Part shown: piece by piece, positions 29,353 through 37,538 of the stretch
Numbering within the stretch: position 1 is the first letter of the stretch
How the letters are laid out: every line of letters starts with the position of its first letter
Assembly: GCF_029338575.1 (NCBI RefSeq)
Contig: NZ_CP119993.1
Span: forward strand, 62,001-126,000
Direction: 5' to 3'
DNA length: 64,000 nt
DNA from: Halomarina halobia
GTDB lineage: Archaea > Halobacteriota > Halobacteria > Halobacteriales > Haloarculaceae
Translations under genes and position numbers: made by a program
The notes under the pieces: generated by a model
Databases searched by the model: none
What the model saw: only the letters and a program-made list of their open reading frames with translations
What the model was told of the DNA's origin: nothing

Positions 29353-30198
29353 ATGAACGCGACGGACGACTGGTACGACGTCTCGCAACTGACGGAGGGG
29401 AGTTACGACATCGACGAGTGCACCAAGTACGGCATGCACCTCGTCGAGGGAACCGATCGGTCGGTCCTGATCGATACCGGCGTCGGAGTCGGTGACCTCC
29501 GGGGGCTGGTGACCGAACTGGTCGACACCCCCGTCACGGTGGTGCTCACTCATACCCACTGGGACCACATCGGGGCCGCGTCACAGTTCGAGGAGGTGCT
29601 CGTCAGTCCGATCGAACGTCCGCCCGACGGTCGGATCGCCGTCGACAGCATCTCGGACGAATTCACCCACCGACCGGGGGAGTTCGCTCGACAGTGGACC
29701 GCCGAGGGCAACGCGTTCCCGGACGGAGTCGACCCCGACGAGTACGCCATCGAGCCGTTCGAGGCGTCGCCCGTTCCGACGGCGGGTGGTCTCTCCCTCG
29801 GCGATCGCTCCCTCGAGGTCCACCACCTCCCGGGACACTCCCCCGGCCACCTCGGCGTGCTGGACCCGAAGACCCGCGTCTTCTACGGAGGTGATATCGT
29901 CCACGTCGATCGCGGCCTGTACGTCCTGTTCGAGGGTTGCAGCCTCGATGACTATCTCGAGTCGTTGGCCACGCTCAGAGATCTGCGTGACGACGGCGTC
30001 TTCGACGTCCTGGTCACCAGCCACAACGAGCCGCTCGCCGGTGCGGAGCTCTCGGTCCTCGACGAACTCCTCGAAGGACTCCGCGAGATCGCCGACGGCG
30101 AACGTGACTACGAGGTCGTCGAGACCACCTGGGGTAGGGCCCACTCGTACCACATCGGGACCTCGGAAGTACTGACGAAGACGACCGTTCGAGGGTGA
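29353..30198 (+). CDS. Metallo-beta-lactamase-fold hydrolase
   Basis: 281 residues. Zinc motif H67-x-H69-x-D71-H72 ('VLTHTHWDHIGAA'), a further His in 'HHLPGHSPGHLGVL', Asp in 'YGGDIVHVD' and a last His in 'VLVTSHNEPLAG'. It is a glyoxalase-II/lactonase-like hydrolase of esters or thioesters. It is distinct from the MBL protein at 10076, with low similarity outside the motifs. The start ATG lies about 30 bases after a T-rich promoter-like stretch. It is followed, 150 bases on, by the PhyH gene. Confidence 0.82.
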   Translation: MNATDDWYDVSQLTEGSYDIDECTKYGMHLVEGTDRSVLIDTGVGVGDLRGLVTELVDTPVTVVLTHTHWDHIGAASQFEEVLVSPIERPPDGRIAVDSISDEFTHRPGEFARQWTAEGNAFPDGVDPDEYAIEPFEASPVPTAGGLSLGDRSLEVHHLPGHSPGHLGVLDPKTRVFYGGDIVHVDRGLYVLFEGCSLDDYLESLATLRDLRDDGVFDVLVTSHNEPLAGAELSVLDELLEGLREIADGERDYEVVETTWGRAHSYHIGTSEVLTKTTVRG

Positions 30199-30348
30199 AT
30201 CCGAACGGCCCCATCGACCGAGCACGTCGGTCGGCACCAGTGACTATCCCTCCTGAGTGATCCGACGGACCCCGGCCGTCGCTCCGGACCGCGAGCCTCG
30301 GGCCTCGAACACCACAAGAGTAATCACCTAGAAGTAAAACTGAGTGGT

Positions 30349-31128
30349 ATGTCGCTTACCGACGAGCAGTTCGAGCAGTACCAGCGAGAGGGGTACGTCG
30401 TCGTCGAGAACGTTCTCACCGCGGACGAGGTCGAACGGGTCCGGCGTCGACTCGACGACTACGTCACGGGGGAGCGCGAGGAGCGTCAGTTCGGTCGGAT
30501 GCTCGAACCCGCGGCCGAGGAGGACGGGTTCGAGTTCGACCGTCCGGGCGACCCGGTCCGTAAGTTCGAGGGGGTCGGGATGGTGCGCGAGGACGACGTC
30601 TTCCGCGAGGTGGCGTTTCACGACGGCGTCGTCGAGGCCGTGACCCAGTTACAGGGGCCGAACCTGAAGCTGCTGCGGAGCGCGGCCATGCTGAAGCCTC
30701 CCGGCGTCGGCAGCGAGAAGAAGTTCCACCAGGACGCGGCCTACTATCCGATCCGTCCGATGGACCACGTGACGGTCTGGATCGCGCTCGACGAGGCGAC
30801 GACCGAGAACGGCTGCATGCAGGTGGTCCCCGCCGCGCACACGGACGGTCTGCTCCGCCACGAGGAACTCGAGTACGAAACGGACATCGCGCTCGCCGGG
30901 TCCGACTACGGGGAGCGCGACACCGTAGCGCTCCCGATGGGACCGGGGGACGCCCTGTTCCAGCACTGCCTGCTCCCCCACTACACCGCGCCCAACGAGA
31001 GCGAGCGCTGGCGGCGGGCGTTCATCGTCGCCTACATGCGCGCCCGGTCGCGATTCACCACGGAGGACCCCCCGGAGTGGGTGGACAGCCTGCGCGTGAC
31101 CGGCGAGGAGTTCCCCGGGTGCGTGTAG
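30349..31128 (+). CDS. Phytanoyl-CoA dioxygenase (PhyH) family Fe(II)/2-oxoglutarate oxygenase
   Basis: 259 residues. The iron triad is H127-x-D129 ('KKFHQDAAYYP') and H211 ('LPHYTAPNES'), with Arg222/223 as the 2-oxoglutarate anchor. PhyH proteins hydroxylate acyl-CoAs or small molecules using O2 and 2-oxoglutarate. The substrate is unknown. Upstream 'AAGTAATCACC' fits a promoter. The next gene starts on the very next base after the stop (TAG-ATG), so the two are surely co-translated. Confidence 0.88.
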   Translation: MSLTDEQFEQYQREGYVVVENVLTADEVERVRRRLDDYVTGEREERQFGRMLEPAAEEDGFEFDRPGDPVRKFEGVGMVREDDVFREVAFHDGVVEAVTQLQGPNLKLLRSAAMLKPPGVGSEKKFHQDAAYYPIRPMDHVTVWIALDEATTENGCMQVVPAAHTDGLLRHEELEYETDIALAGSDYGERDTVALPMGPGDALFQHCLLPHYTAPNESERWRRAFIVAYMRARSRFTTEDPPEWVDSLRVTGEEFPGCV

Positions 31129-32475
31129 ATGGTCGCGTTCGACCGCGTCGAGTCCTACGTCGCCCGGATGGGGCCGGCGTGGCTCGCCGGGGCCATCGCC
31201 GCCGGCCCGGCCACGATGGCGAGCCTCGTCACCGCCGGCGCGGGCTTCGGCTACGCGCTCCTGTGGATCGTCGTCCTCTCGGCGGGGCTCGGCGCGCTCT
31301 CCCAGTACCTCGCGATGCGGCTCGGCCTGCTGACCGAGGCGGGCATCGTCTCGGTCGTCGAGGAGCGACTCGGCAGCGGCTGGGCGTGGCTGCTCGTCGC
31401 CGACACGGTGCTGGCCTCCGGACTCGCGCAGCTCGTGATCATGAAGACGGTCGCCGACGTGTCCGCGACCGTCACCGGCCTCGATGCCCGCCTGTGGGCC
31501 GTCTGCTGGGGGCTCGTCCTCGCCGCCGGCCTGGCCGGCGGCGGCTACCGCATCGCCGAACTCGGGGCGAAGGTGCTCGTCTCGCTCGTCGTCCTCGCCT
31601 TCGTCGCCTCGCTGCTCGTCGTTCCCGTCGACGTCCCCGCCGCGGCGACTGGACTCGTCCCGGGAATCCCCGCGGGCGTCGACGGCGCGCTCGTCGCCGC
31701 GGGGATCCTCGGCGGGGCCGTCCACATCACGCTCGTGACGATGCACTCCTACACCATGCGGGCCCGCGGGTGGACCCGCGAGGAGTACGGCCTCGCCACC
31801 TTCGACATCGGCGCGTCCATGCTCGCGGCCTTCGGCGTGTACAGTCTCGGGATCTTCCTCGTGGCGGCGACCGTGTTACACGACCCGAGCGTCTCGGCCG
31901 GGGGGTTGACCGCGACCGCGGCCGCACAGGCGCTCGGCCCGCTCGTCGGGGAACACGCGAAGTGGCTGTTCCTCCTCGGGCTGTGGGGGGCGGCCGTCTC
32001 GACGCTCGGCGGGAACACGGTCGTCCCGCCGTACCTCCTCGCGGACAAGCTGGGCTGGGAGCGCGACGTCTCCGACCCGCGCTATCGGGGTGCGATCGTC
32101 GTCACCGCGCTCGCGGGGATCGGCGGGGTGTTCGTCGGCGGGCAGTTCTTCCCGCTGCTCGTCCTGACGCTCGCGTTCGGCCTCGTCGGGACGCCGTTCG
32201 CGCTCGCGCTCGTTCTCTACCTCCTCAACGACGGCGAGGCGGTCCCCGAGAGGACCCCGACGGCCACCAACGTCGGCGGCGTCGTGCTGATCGCCGTCAC
32301 CGCGATCACGGCCGGGGCGTTCCTGCGCGAGCAGGTCGCGGGCGGGTTCGACCCGATAACGCTGTTCGTCCTCCTGTTCGCCGTCGCGCTCGGGGTCGCG
32401 ACGCTGTTCCTGCTCGCGCTGTTCGTCCGCGAGCGGCTCGCCGGTGACGATCCCGCGGTCAGCTCCGCCGACTGA
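31129..32475 (+). CDS. NRAMP-family transporter with altered metal-site motifs
   Basis: 448 residues, about 11-12 membrane helices. The N-terminal 'GPAWLAGAIAAGPATMASLV' with 'TAGAGFGYALLW' aligns with NRAMP helix 1, but the metal motif D-P-G-N is G26-P-A-T here. In helix 6 the M-P-H motif is replaced ('VHITLVTMHSY'). So it is NRAMP-like in fold without the canonical Mn/Fe ligands, and may carry another cation or solute. It follows the PhyH gene with no gap, suggesting it serves the same pathway. Family call is firm for fold, not for substrate. Confidence 0.75.
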   Translation: MVAFDRVESYVARMGPAWLAGAIAAGPATMASLVTAGAGFGYALLWIVVLSAGLGALSQYLAMRLGLLTEAGIVSVVEERLGSGWAWLLVADTVLASGLAQLVIMKTVADVSATVTGLDARLWAVCWGLVLAAGLAGGGYRIAELGAKVLVSLVVLAFVASLLVVPVDVPAAATGLVPGIPAGVDGALVAAGILGGAVHITLVTMHSYTMRARGWTREEYGLATFDIGASMLAAFGVYSLGIFLVAATVLHDPSVSAGGLTATAAAQALGPLVGEHAKWLFLLGLWGAAVSTLGGNTVVPPYLLADKLGWERDVSDPRYRGAIVVTALAGIGGVFVGGQFFPLLVLTLAFGLVGTPFALALVLYLLNDGEAVPERTPTATNVGGVVLIAVTAITAGAFLREQVAGGFDPITLFVLLFAVALGVATLFLLALFVRERLAGDDPAVSSAD

Positions 32476-32594
32476 GCGCGCCGATTGCTAGTTTCCGAAC
32501 GGATCGCCCCGCTCGAATCTGTCGCGTCACCCGAGGCGAAGCGTGAGGCCGACGGGACTGTTACTGTTATTCGTCGTCCCGTTCTACGGCGCGC

Positions 32595-33341
32595 ATGGAC
32601 GAAGCGAACACGGGGGCGCTCGTGACCGGCGGATCGGGGGCGATCGGGTCGGCCGTCGCCGCGGAACTCGCCCGCGCCGGCATGGACGTCACCGTCGGCT
32701 ACCGCTCCGATACGGCCGGCGCGAACGCCGCCGCCGCCGCCGTCCGGGAGCACGGACGCGACGCGCAGATCGTCGAGGCCGACGTCACCGACCCGGCGGC
32801 GGTCGGGCGGTTGGTCGAGCGCACGGTCGAACTCGGACCGCTCGGGGTCGTCGTCAACAGCGCCGGCGTCACCGAACCGCACGCGATCGAGGAGCTGTCG
32901 TCCGAGGCGGTGCGCCGGAGCCTCGCGGTGAACGCCGAGGGCGCGATAGCCGTCGCGCGCGCCGCGGTGCCGCGGCTCCGCGCGCACGGTGGCGCGATCG
33001 TCAACGTGAGCAGCGTCGCCGCCGAGATCGGCACCGTCGACGTCTCCTACGCGACGTCGAAAGCCGGCGTTCTCGGAGCGACGAGAGCGCTGGCCCGCGA
33101 ACTCGGCGGCGACGGCATCAGGGTGAACGCGGTCTGCCCCGGGCCGGTCGACACGCCGATGAACGACGCGATCCTCGAACACCTCGAATCGCGGCGGTTC
33201 CGCGGTCACCGGACGGTCGACGCGCTCCTGGACCGCTACGAGGCCCAGCCCGAGGAGGTCGCGACCGCGGTCCGTTTCCTCGCGACTCACGAGTTCGTCA
33301 CCGGCGAGACGCTCCGCGTCGACGGCGGCCTCTCGCTCTAG
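32595..33341 (+). CDS. Short-chain dehydrogenase/reductase (FabG-like)
   Basis: 248 residues. NADP loop 'TGGSGAIGSAV', the 'VNSAGV' strand, the catalytic Ser in 'IVNVSSVAAE', Tyr and Lys in 'SYATSKAGV', and the C-terminal 'GETLRVDGGLSL'. It reduces or oxidises an acyl or other carbonyl with NAD(P)H. 'TTACTGTTATTC' lies 25-32 bases upstream. It is convergent with the LuxC-like gene (30-base gap). Substrate not deducible. Confidence 0.9.
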   Translation: MDEANTGALVTGGSGAIGSAVAAELARAGMDVTVGYRSDTAGANAAAAAVREHGRDAQIVEADVTDPAAVGRLVERTVELGPLGVVVNSAGVTEPHAIEELSSEAVRRSLAVNAEGAIAVARAAVPRLRAHGGAIVNVSSVAAEIGTVDVSYATSKAGVLGATRALARELGGDGIRVNAVCPGPVDTPMNDAILEHLESRRFRGHRTVDALLDRYEAQPEEVATAVRFLATHEFVTGETLRVDGGLSL

Positions 33342-33371
33342 GGACCACGGGACCACAGGGGGCGGCCCGCG

Positions 33372-34748
33372 TCAGGGGTCGTACGTCGTCGTCTCGTAGA
33401 GGAACGAGGCCAGGTACTCCTCGTGGGTCTCTCGCAGGTCCACGGCGGCCGGGTACCGCCCCCCGTACACCTTTCTGACGCGTGGGGACCGGACGAGCCG
33501 CCGCGTCACGCCCTCGTCGCCGATACACACGCCGAGATACGACCGGCCGAGTTCGCCGGGGATCGCCTTCGCCGGGAGCCGCGTCACGCCGGCGAACGGG
33601 AACGGGAGTTCGTCGACGAGCCCGTCGATCCGGAGCACCGTCGGTCGGAGCACGGCCGCCCCGTGCGCCTCGATCCGACGCGGACCCTCGCGGTACGCCG
33701 CGGTGACGTCCGTTCCGCCGCCGGCCTCGATCCGGTCGTCGATCGCCTCGGCGGTCGCGGGGTCGGGGAAGGCGGGGACGTCCGCGTCGGGCGACTCGAC
33801 CGGACCGATCGGGGCGTCGGCGACGCGTCGGGCGAGTCCGTCGGCGAGCGCGTCGGCGTCGCACGCCCCCGTCGCGACGATCCGGGTGAGGTTGTAACAC
33901 GTTCGACCGCCGGCGCGGACGATCCCGCGCGCGAGCGTGTCGAGTTCGCCGTCGGTCGGCTCGCGGGCGACGACCGCGACGCTGTTCCCCGGGCCGTACG
34001 TCTCGACCGTCGGATCGTCACGGAACGGCGCGACGGCTCGGTCGTCGCCGAACGCCATCCCGTGATCGGCCTCCAGGAGGACGGTTTCGCCGACCGACCG
34101 CGCGCCGGGCAGGACGTGGATCGCCTCCGGCGGCAGGCCGGCGTCGAGCAGCGCCCGCGCGAGCCGGACCGCGGTGAACGGGTCGCGGTCGGACGGGCGG
34201 ACGACGATGGGGATCTTCATCGCGAGCGCCAGTGCGGGCCAGGCGTACACGCCGGGGTCGTTGCCGGGCATGAGTGCGCCGAGGACCCGGACCCGCGGTG
34301 CGAACGCGAGCCCGACGTTCCGCTCGCGGGTGTACGCCGGATCGTCGTACACGTCGAGGTCGGCGGTCGGCGACTGCGCGCGCAGCGCCTCGCCGGCGTG
34401 GCGTAACCCGTAGGCGAGCCAGTGAGCGCCGACGCGAACCCAGCCGACCGGCATCCCGGTCGCGCGGGCGACCCGCCGTTCGTACCCCGCGGCGTCGGTT
34501 CCGGGCGGTCCGACGCCCTCGAACCGGAGACTCGCCTCCCCGAGGATGGCGAGCAGTTCCCGGACCGGCAGCGCTCGCAGCGAGTCGAATCCCTCCTCGC
34601 GAGCCGTCTCGACGGCGTCGCGGACGGAGACGCGTGGGGTGCGCGAGACGTCGGCGATCGGCCCGTCGATCCCTCCCAGCGTCGTCGTCCGGAGCGTCTC
34701 GGTCTCGCCGCCGGAGATCACCGGCACCGTCGGGCGCCGGTCTACCAC
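33372..34748 (-). CDS. LuxC-like acyl-CoA / acyl-protein reductase
   Basis: 458 residues from GTG 34748, one base after the stop of the LuxE-like gene. It is an aldehyde-dehydrogenase-superfamily protein of the acyl-CoA reductase (LuxC, PF05893) type: 'LGALMPGNDPGVYAWPALAL', 'VVRPSDRDPFTAVRLARALL', and nucleophile C284 in 'AGGRTCYNLTRIV'. LuxC reduces an acyl group, received as thioester, to the aldehyde with NADPH. The pairing with a LuxE-like synthetase is that of fatty acid reductase complexes, yet no luciferase genes are present. The likely product is an aldehyde for other uses. It has an unusually Ala/Arg/Pro-rich sequence. Confidence 0.75.
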   Translation of the reverse strand: MVDRRPTVPVISGGETETLRTTTLGGIDGPIADVSRTPRVSVRDAVETAREEGFDSLRALPVRELLAILGEASLRFEGVGPPGTDAAGYERRVARATGMPVGWVRVGAHWLAYGLRHAGEALRAQSPTADLDVYDDPAYTRERNVGLAFAPRVRVLGALMPGNDPGVYAWPALALAMKIPIVVRPSDRDPFTAVRLARALLDAGLPPEAIHVLPGARSVGETVLLEADHGMAFGDDRAVAPFRDDPTVETYGPGNSVAVVAREPTDGELDTLARGIVRAGGRTCYNLTRIVATGACDADALADGLARRVADAPIGPVESPDADVPAFPDPATAEAIDDRIEAGGGTDVTAAYREGPRRIEAHGAAVLRPTVLRIDGLVDELPFPFAGVTRLPAKAIPGELGRSYLGVCIGDEGVTRRLVRSPRVRKVYGGRYPAAVDLRETHEEYLASFLYETTTYDP

Positions 34749-34749
34749 C

Positions 34750-35814
34750 TCAGTACACCCCCTCGATCCCCCTCGAAGCGGCGTCGGTGGCCGGCGCGGG
34801 GTCGCGCAGCCAGTCCCACTCCAGCGGGGCCTCCCCTCGGACGCGGGTCGCCTCGTCGCGCTCGGACAACAGCGGGATGAAGAACTCCTCGTTGAGCACG
34901 GTCACCCGCACCCGGCCGCGCTCGCCGTAGTCGACGAGGTCGTCGCCGTCGACGACTTCGGGGACGAAGTACGGGTAACAGGGGGCGTAATCGAGGCTGT
35001 AGTCCCGCCCGTCGGCCGGCCGAAGGTGGAAGGGCTCTTGGGCGACGCCCATCAGCGTGTTGCCGTACTCGCCGACGAAGGCGACGTCGGCGTACCACTC
35101 CTCGCGGAAGACGCGGTGGGTGTCCGGATCCAGCGCCGTCCCGCCGTGGTAGACCGCCTCGACGGAGGTGTCGGCGACGAGGTCGCGGACGGCGGTACGT
35201 TCGAGCAGCCGCGAGGTCGTGAACAGGACGGTGACGCGCTGGGTGTCGAGTACCCGCCCTGCCTGCTCGATCAGGTGATCGACGTAGTCGTCGAGCCGGG
35301 TCGGATCCGACCGGGCGAGACGTTTCGCCCACCGCGGATCCATGTTGACGTAGAAGGGTAACGCGTCCCACGCGGCGGCCAGATGCCGGACGAACGTGCC
35401 GGCGTTGTTCGCCCCGCCGGGCGGGCCGAGCATGAGTACGTTCCCCGTCGGAAACCCACCCGCTGCGAGCAGGTCGGCGGCCCACTCGGCCTGTTCGCGC
35501 CAGTACTCCGCCATCACGACGCGCTTCGGCGCGCCGGTCGTACCGCCGGTCTCGTAGACCCGGCGGGTGCCGGTCAACGAGCGCGGCGCGAATTCCTCGA
35601 CCGGCAGCGTCCGGAGGACATCCTCGTCGAACGGCTCGAACACCCGGCGAATGTCGGCGAACCCGTCGATCTCGGCGCGGACGTCGACGCCCCGGTCTGC
35701 GGCCCACTCGAGCCAGTACGGCGTTCCCGTCTCGGGGTCGAAGTGCGTCCCGATCACCGCCCGCGTCCACGCGTCGAGGTCGGCGTCGGTCGCCGCGTAC
35801 GGGTTCGTCGTCAT
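34750..35814 (-). CDS. LuxE/PaaK-like acyl-adenylating synthetase
   Basis: 354 residues, shorter than PaaK (~430) and close to LuxE size (~370). The adenylation loop is 'YETGGTTGAPKRVVM' (88-102), followed by 'VLMLGPPGGANNAGTFVRHL', 'VEAVYHGGTALDPD' and 'VAFVGEYGNTLMGVAQ' in the order of LuxE acyl-protein synthetases. The C-terminal lid is short. It would activate a carboxylate and hand it to the neighbouring reductase. The start (ATGA) overlaps the symporter stop, and the stop is one base from the LuxC-like start, so the genes form one translation-coupled unit. Confidence 0.75.
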   Translation of the reverse strand: MTTNPYAATDADLDAWTRAVIGTHFDPETGTPYWLEWAADRGVDVRAEIDGFADIRRVFEPFDEDVLRTLPVEEFAPRSLTGTRRVYETGGTTGAPKRVVMAEYWREQAEWAADLLAAGGFPTGNVLMLGPPGGANNAGTFVRHLAAAWDALPFYVNMDPRWAKRLARSDPTRLDDYVDHLIEQAGRVLDTQRVTVLFTTSRLLERTAVRDLVADTSVEAVYHGGTALDPDTHRVFREEWYADVAFVGEYGNTLMGVAQEPFHLRPADGRDYSLDYAPCYPYFVPEVVDGDDLVDYGERGRVRVTVLNEEFFIPLLSERDEATRVRGEAPLEWDWLRDPAPATDAASRGIEGVY

Positions 35815-37250
35815 CCCGTTTCGGCCCCCGTCGCGACGGATTCGGTTCCCCGGGCGGTGAGCAGCGACCCGCCGACGAGCGCCAGACACGCCGCGGCCAG
35901 CGCCGGAACGAACGGCATGAAGCCGAACGCCGGCGCGGGGCCGAAGGCGCTCGCGAGGAAGTACCCCTGGCCGACGAGCACGGCGCCGAGCGCCCCCGAC
36001 GCCGTCGCCCGCGGCCAGTACAGCGCCGCCAGGAACACCGGGAGCAGCAGCGCGTTCCCCTGGATGAAGTAGACGGCGAGTTCGACGATGGTCCCCAGTT
36101 GCGGCAACGCCAGCAGGTAGCCGCCGGCGAGGAGAACGGCGACGGTGAGCTGACCGACGCGCGTTTCGGCGGCGTCGGAGGCGTCCGGTTCGACGTGGTC
36201 GCGGTACAGGTCCCGGGAGACGAGCGACGACAGCGTCAGCGCGAGGCTGTCCGCGGTGCTCATCATGGCGGCGAGGGCGCCGCCGACGATCACGCCGACG
36301 AGCCACGCGGGCGCGTACGACTGCAGGAGCGCCGGGACGACGGCGTCGGGGTCGTCGACCGCCGGAACCAGCTCGGTCCCCCAGACGCCGAGGAGGACGG
36401 GGACGACGGCGGCGACGAGCACCATGATCGGCCACCACAGCATCAGCGCCCGGAACGATCGTTCGTCCCGGGCAGCGAAAAAGCGCTGGAACATCTGCGG
36501 GTAGGCGACGATCGCCATCGCGTTCATCAACAGGAACGAAACCCAGATTCGCGGCGTGAAGAACCCCTGCTGGCCGGCGGGGGTCAGCAGCTCCGTCGAC
36601 GTAGCCAATCGCTCCGTGATCCCGACGGGATCGATCGCGGGGAGAACGTAGACGAACGCGACGCAGAGAAACGTCACGAGGACGATCCCCTGGAGGACGT
36701 CCGACCACGCGACGCCGCGGAGGCCGCCGAGCGCGAGGTAGACGCCGGTGACGCCGGTGACGACGAGTGCGCCGGCCCAGAACGGTACGGCCCCCTCGGA
36801 GATCGTCTCGAACAGCAGGCCGCCGCCCATCGCCTGAACGGCGAGATACGGGATCGCCCAGGCGAACTGGACGGCGAGGACGGTCAGCTTCACCGCGTCG
36901 CTGTCGAACGTATCGCCGAGGAGTTCGGTCGGCGTGATGTAGCCGGCCGCGCGGGTGCGACGCCACGCCCGCAGTCCGATCAGCGCGAGCGGGATCCCGG
37001 CGATCGCCTCGACGCCGATCATCGCGAACCACGCCACGCCGTGGATGTATCCGAACCCGGCGCTGCCGAGGAAGACGAACGCGCTCATCAGCGTCGCGAA
37101 CGTCGTCAGCGGGAACACGACGCGCCCGAGCGTCCCGCCGGCGAGGAAGTACTCCGCCGGCGTCGCGCCGGTGTGGCGGTACCCGTACCAGCCGATGGCG
37201 AGCGTGACGAGGAGGTAGACGGCCGTGATCGCTACGGCGACCGCGCTCAT
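35811..37250 (-). CDS. Sodium:solute symporter (SSS family), possibly for a thiamine precursor or carboxylate
   Basis: 479 residues, about 13 helices. SSS features are 'EYFLAGGTLGRVVFPLTTFA', 'YITPTELLGDTFDSD', 'YLALGGLRGVAWSDVLQG' and 'GGALAAMMSTADSLALTLSS'. It imports a small solute with Na+. It is coupled on both sides: the small DUF3311-like gene overlaps its start and the LuxE-like gene overlaps its stop. A ThiR-like regulator is divergently encoded, so thiamine-precursor uptake (ThiV-like) is one possibility and uptake of the substrate for the LuxC/E pair is the other. Confidence 0.85.
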   Translation of the reverse strand: MSAVAVAITAVYLLVTLAIGWYGYRHTGATPAEYFLAGGTLGRVVFPLTTFATLMSAFVFLGSAGFGYIHGVAWFAMIGVEAIAGIPLALIGLRAWRRTRAAGYITPTELLGDTFDSDAVKLTVLAVQFAWAIPYLAVQAMGGGLLFETISEGAVPFWAGALVVTGVTGVYLALGGLRGVAWSDVLQGIVLVTFLCVAFVYVLPAIDPVGITERLATSTELLTPAGQQGFFTPRIWVSFLLMNAMAIVAYPQMFQRFFAARDERSFRALMLWWPIMVLVAAVVPVLLGVWGTELVPAVDDPDAVVPALLQSYAPAWLVGVIVGGALAAMMSTADSLALTLSSLVSRDLYRDHVEPDASDAAETRVGQLTVAVLLAGGYLLALPQLGTIVELAVYFIQGNALLLPVFLAALYWPRATASGALGAVLVGQGYFLASAFGPAPAFGFMPFVPALAAACLALVGGSLLTARGTESVATGAETG

Positions 37251-37453
37251 CCGTCACCCTCCAGGGGCCATCCCGCGGCGACCGCGACGACGGCTACCCC
37301 GATCGAGGCGAGGATCGAGAGGAGCACGACGACGCCCCACGCCGGTAAGACCCAGAGGATCGGTTCGACCGGTAACACCGACGCGCCTGCGACCACGGCG
37401 AACAGGACCGCGAACCCGATCCAGAGCCCGCGGTCGAGCGCGTTCACACCCAT
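37247..37453 (-). CDS. Small two-helix membrane protein (DUF3311-like), symporter partner
   Basis: 68 residues: helices 'LWIGFAVLFAVVAGASVLPV' and 'WVVVLLSILASIGVAVVAVA'-like, then a short polar end. Such proteins precede SSS symporters as probable accessory subunits, as in the other pair at 24266. The ATGA overlap with the symporter start couples them. On the - strand CTATAAC is centred about 29 bases before ATG 37453 and is the likely TATA element. Confidence 0.75.
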   Translation of the reverse strand: MGVNALDRGLWIGFAVLFAVVAGASVLPVEPILWVLPAWGVVVLLSILASIGVAVVAVAAGWPLEGDG

Positions 37454-37462
37454 GCTAAAACT

Positions 37463-37484
37463 CTATTATATTACTGCGTTATAG
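37463..37484. promoter_or_regulatory. Imperfect palindrome in the divergent promoter region, possible operator
   Basis: CTATTA and TTATAG are inverted arms (5 of 6 match) with a 10-base spacer, overlapping the TATA element of the leftward symporter operon and lying 55 bases before the ThiR-like gene. The divergent layout makes it a candidate site for that regulator. No comparison with known ThiR sites was possible. Confidence 0.3.
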
Positions 37485-37538
37485 TCGTGCCGGTACGAGT
37501 GAGGGTCGTTAATACGGGCCGCGTCCGAAGGGCGTGGC

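Noticed and set aside
28813..30198. 461-codon frame giving the MBL protein a long N-terminus
   Set aside because: The first 180 codons are antisense to the CMD-like gene; the MBL protein proper starts at ATG 29353.
33372..35814. A bioluminescence (lux) operon
   Set aside because: No LuxA/LuxB-like flavin monooxygenase, LuxD or LuxG is near. Only the reductase and synthetase parts resemble Lux proteins.
35815..37257. N-terminal extension of the LuxE-like protein by 480 codons
   Set aside because: That part of the open frame is an out-of-frame reading of the symporter gene; the LuxE-like start at 35814 is set by the ATGA overlap and family length.
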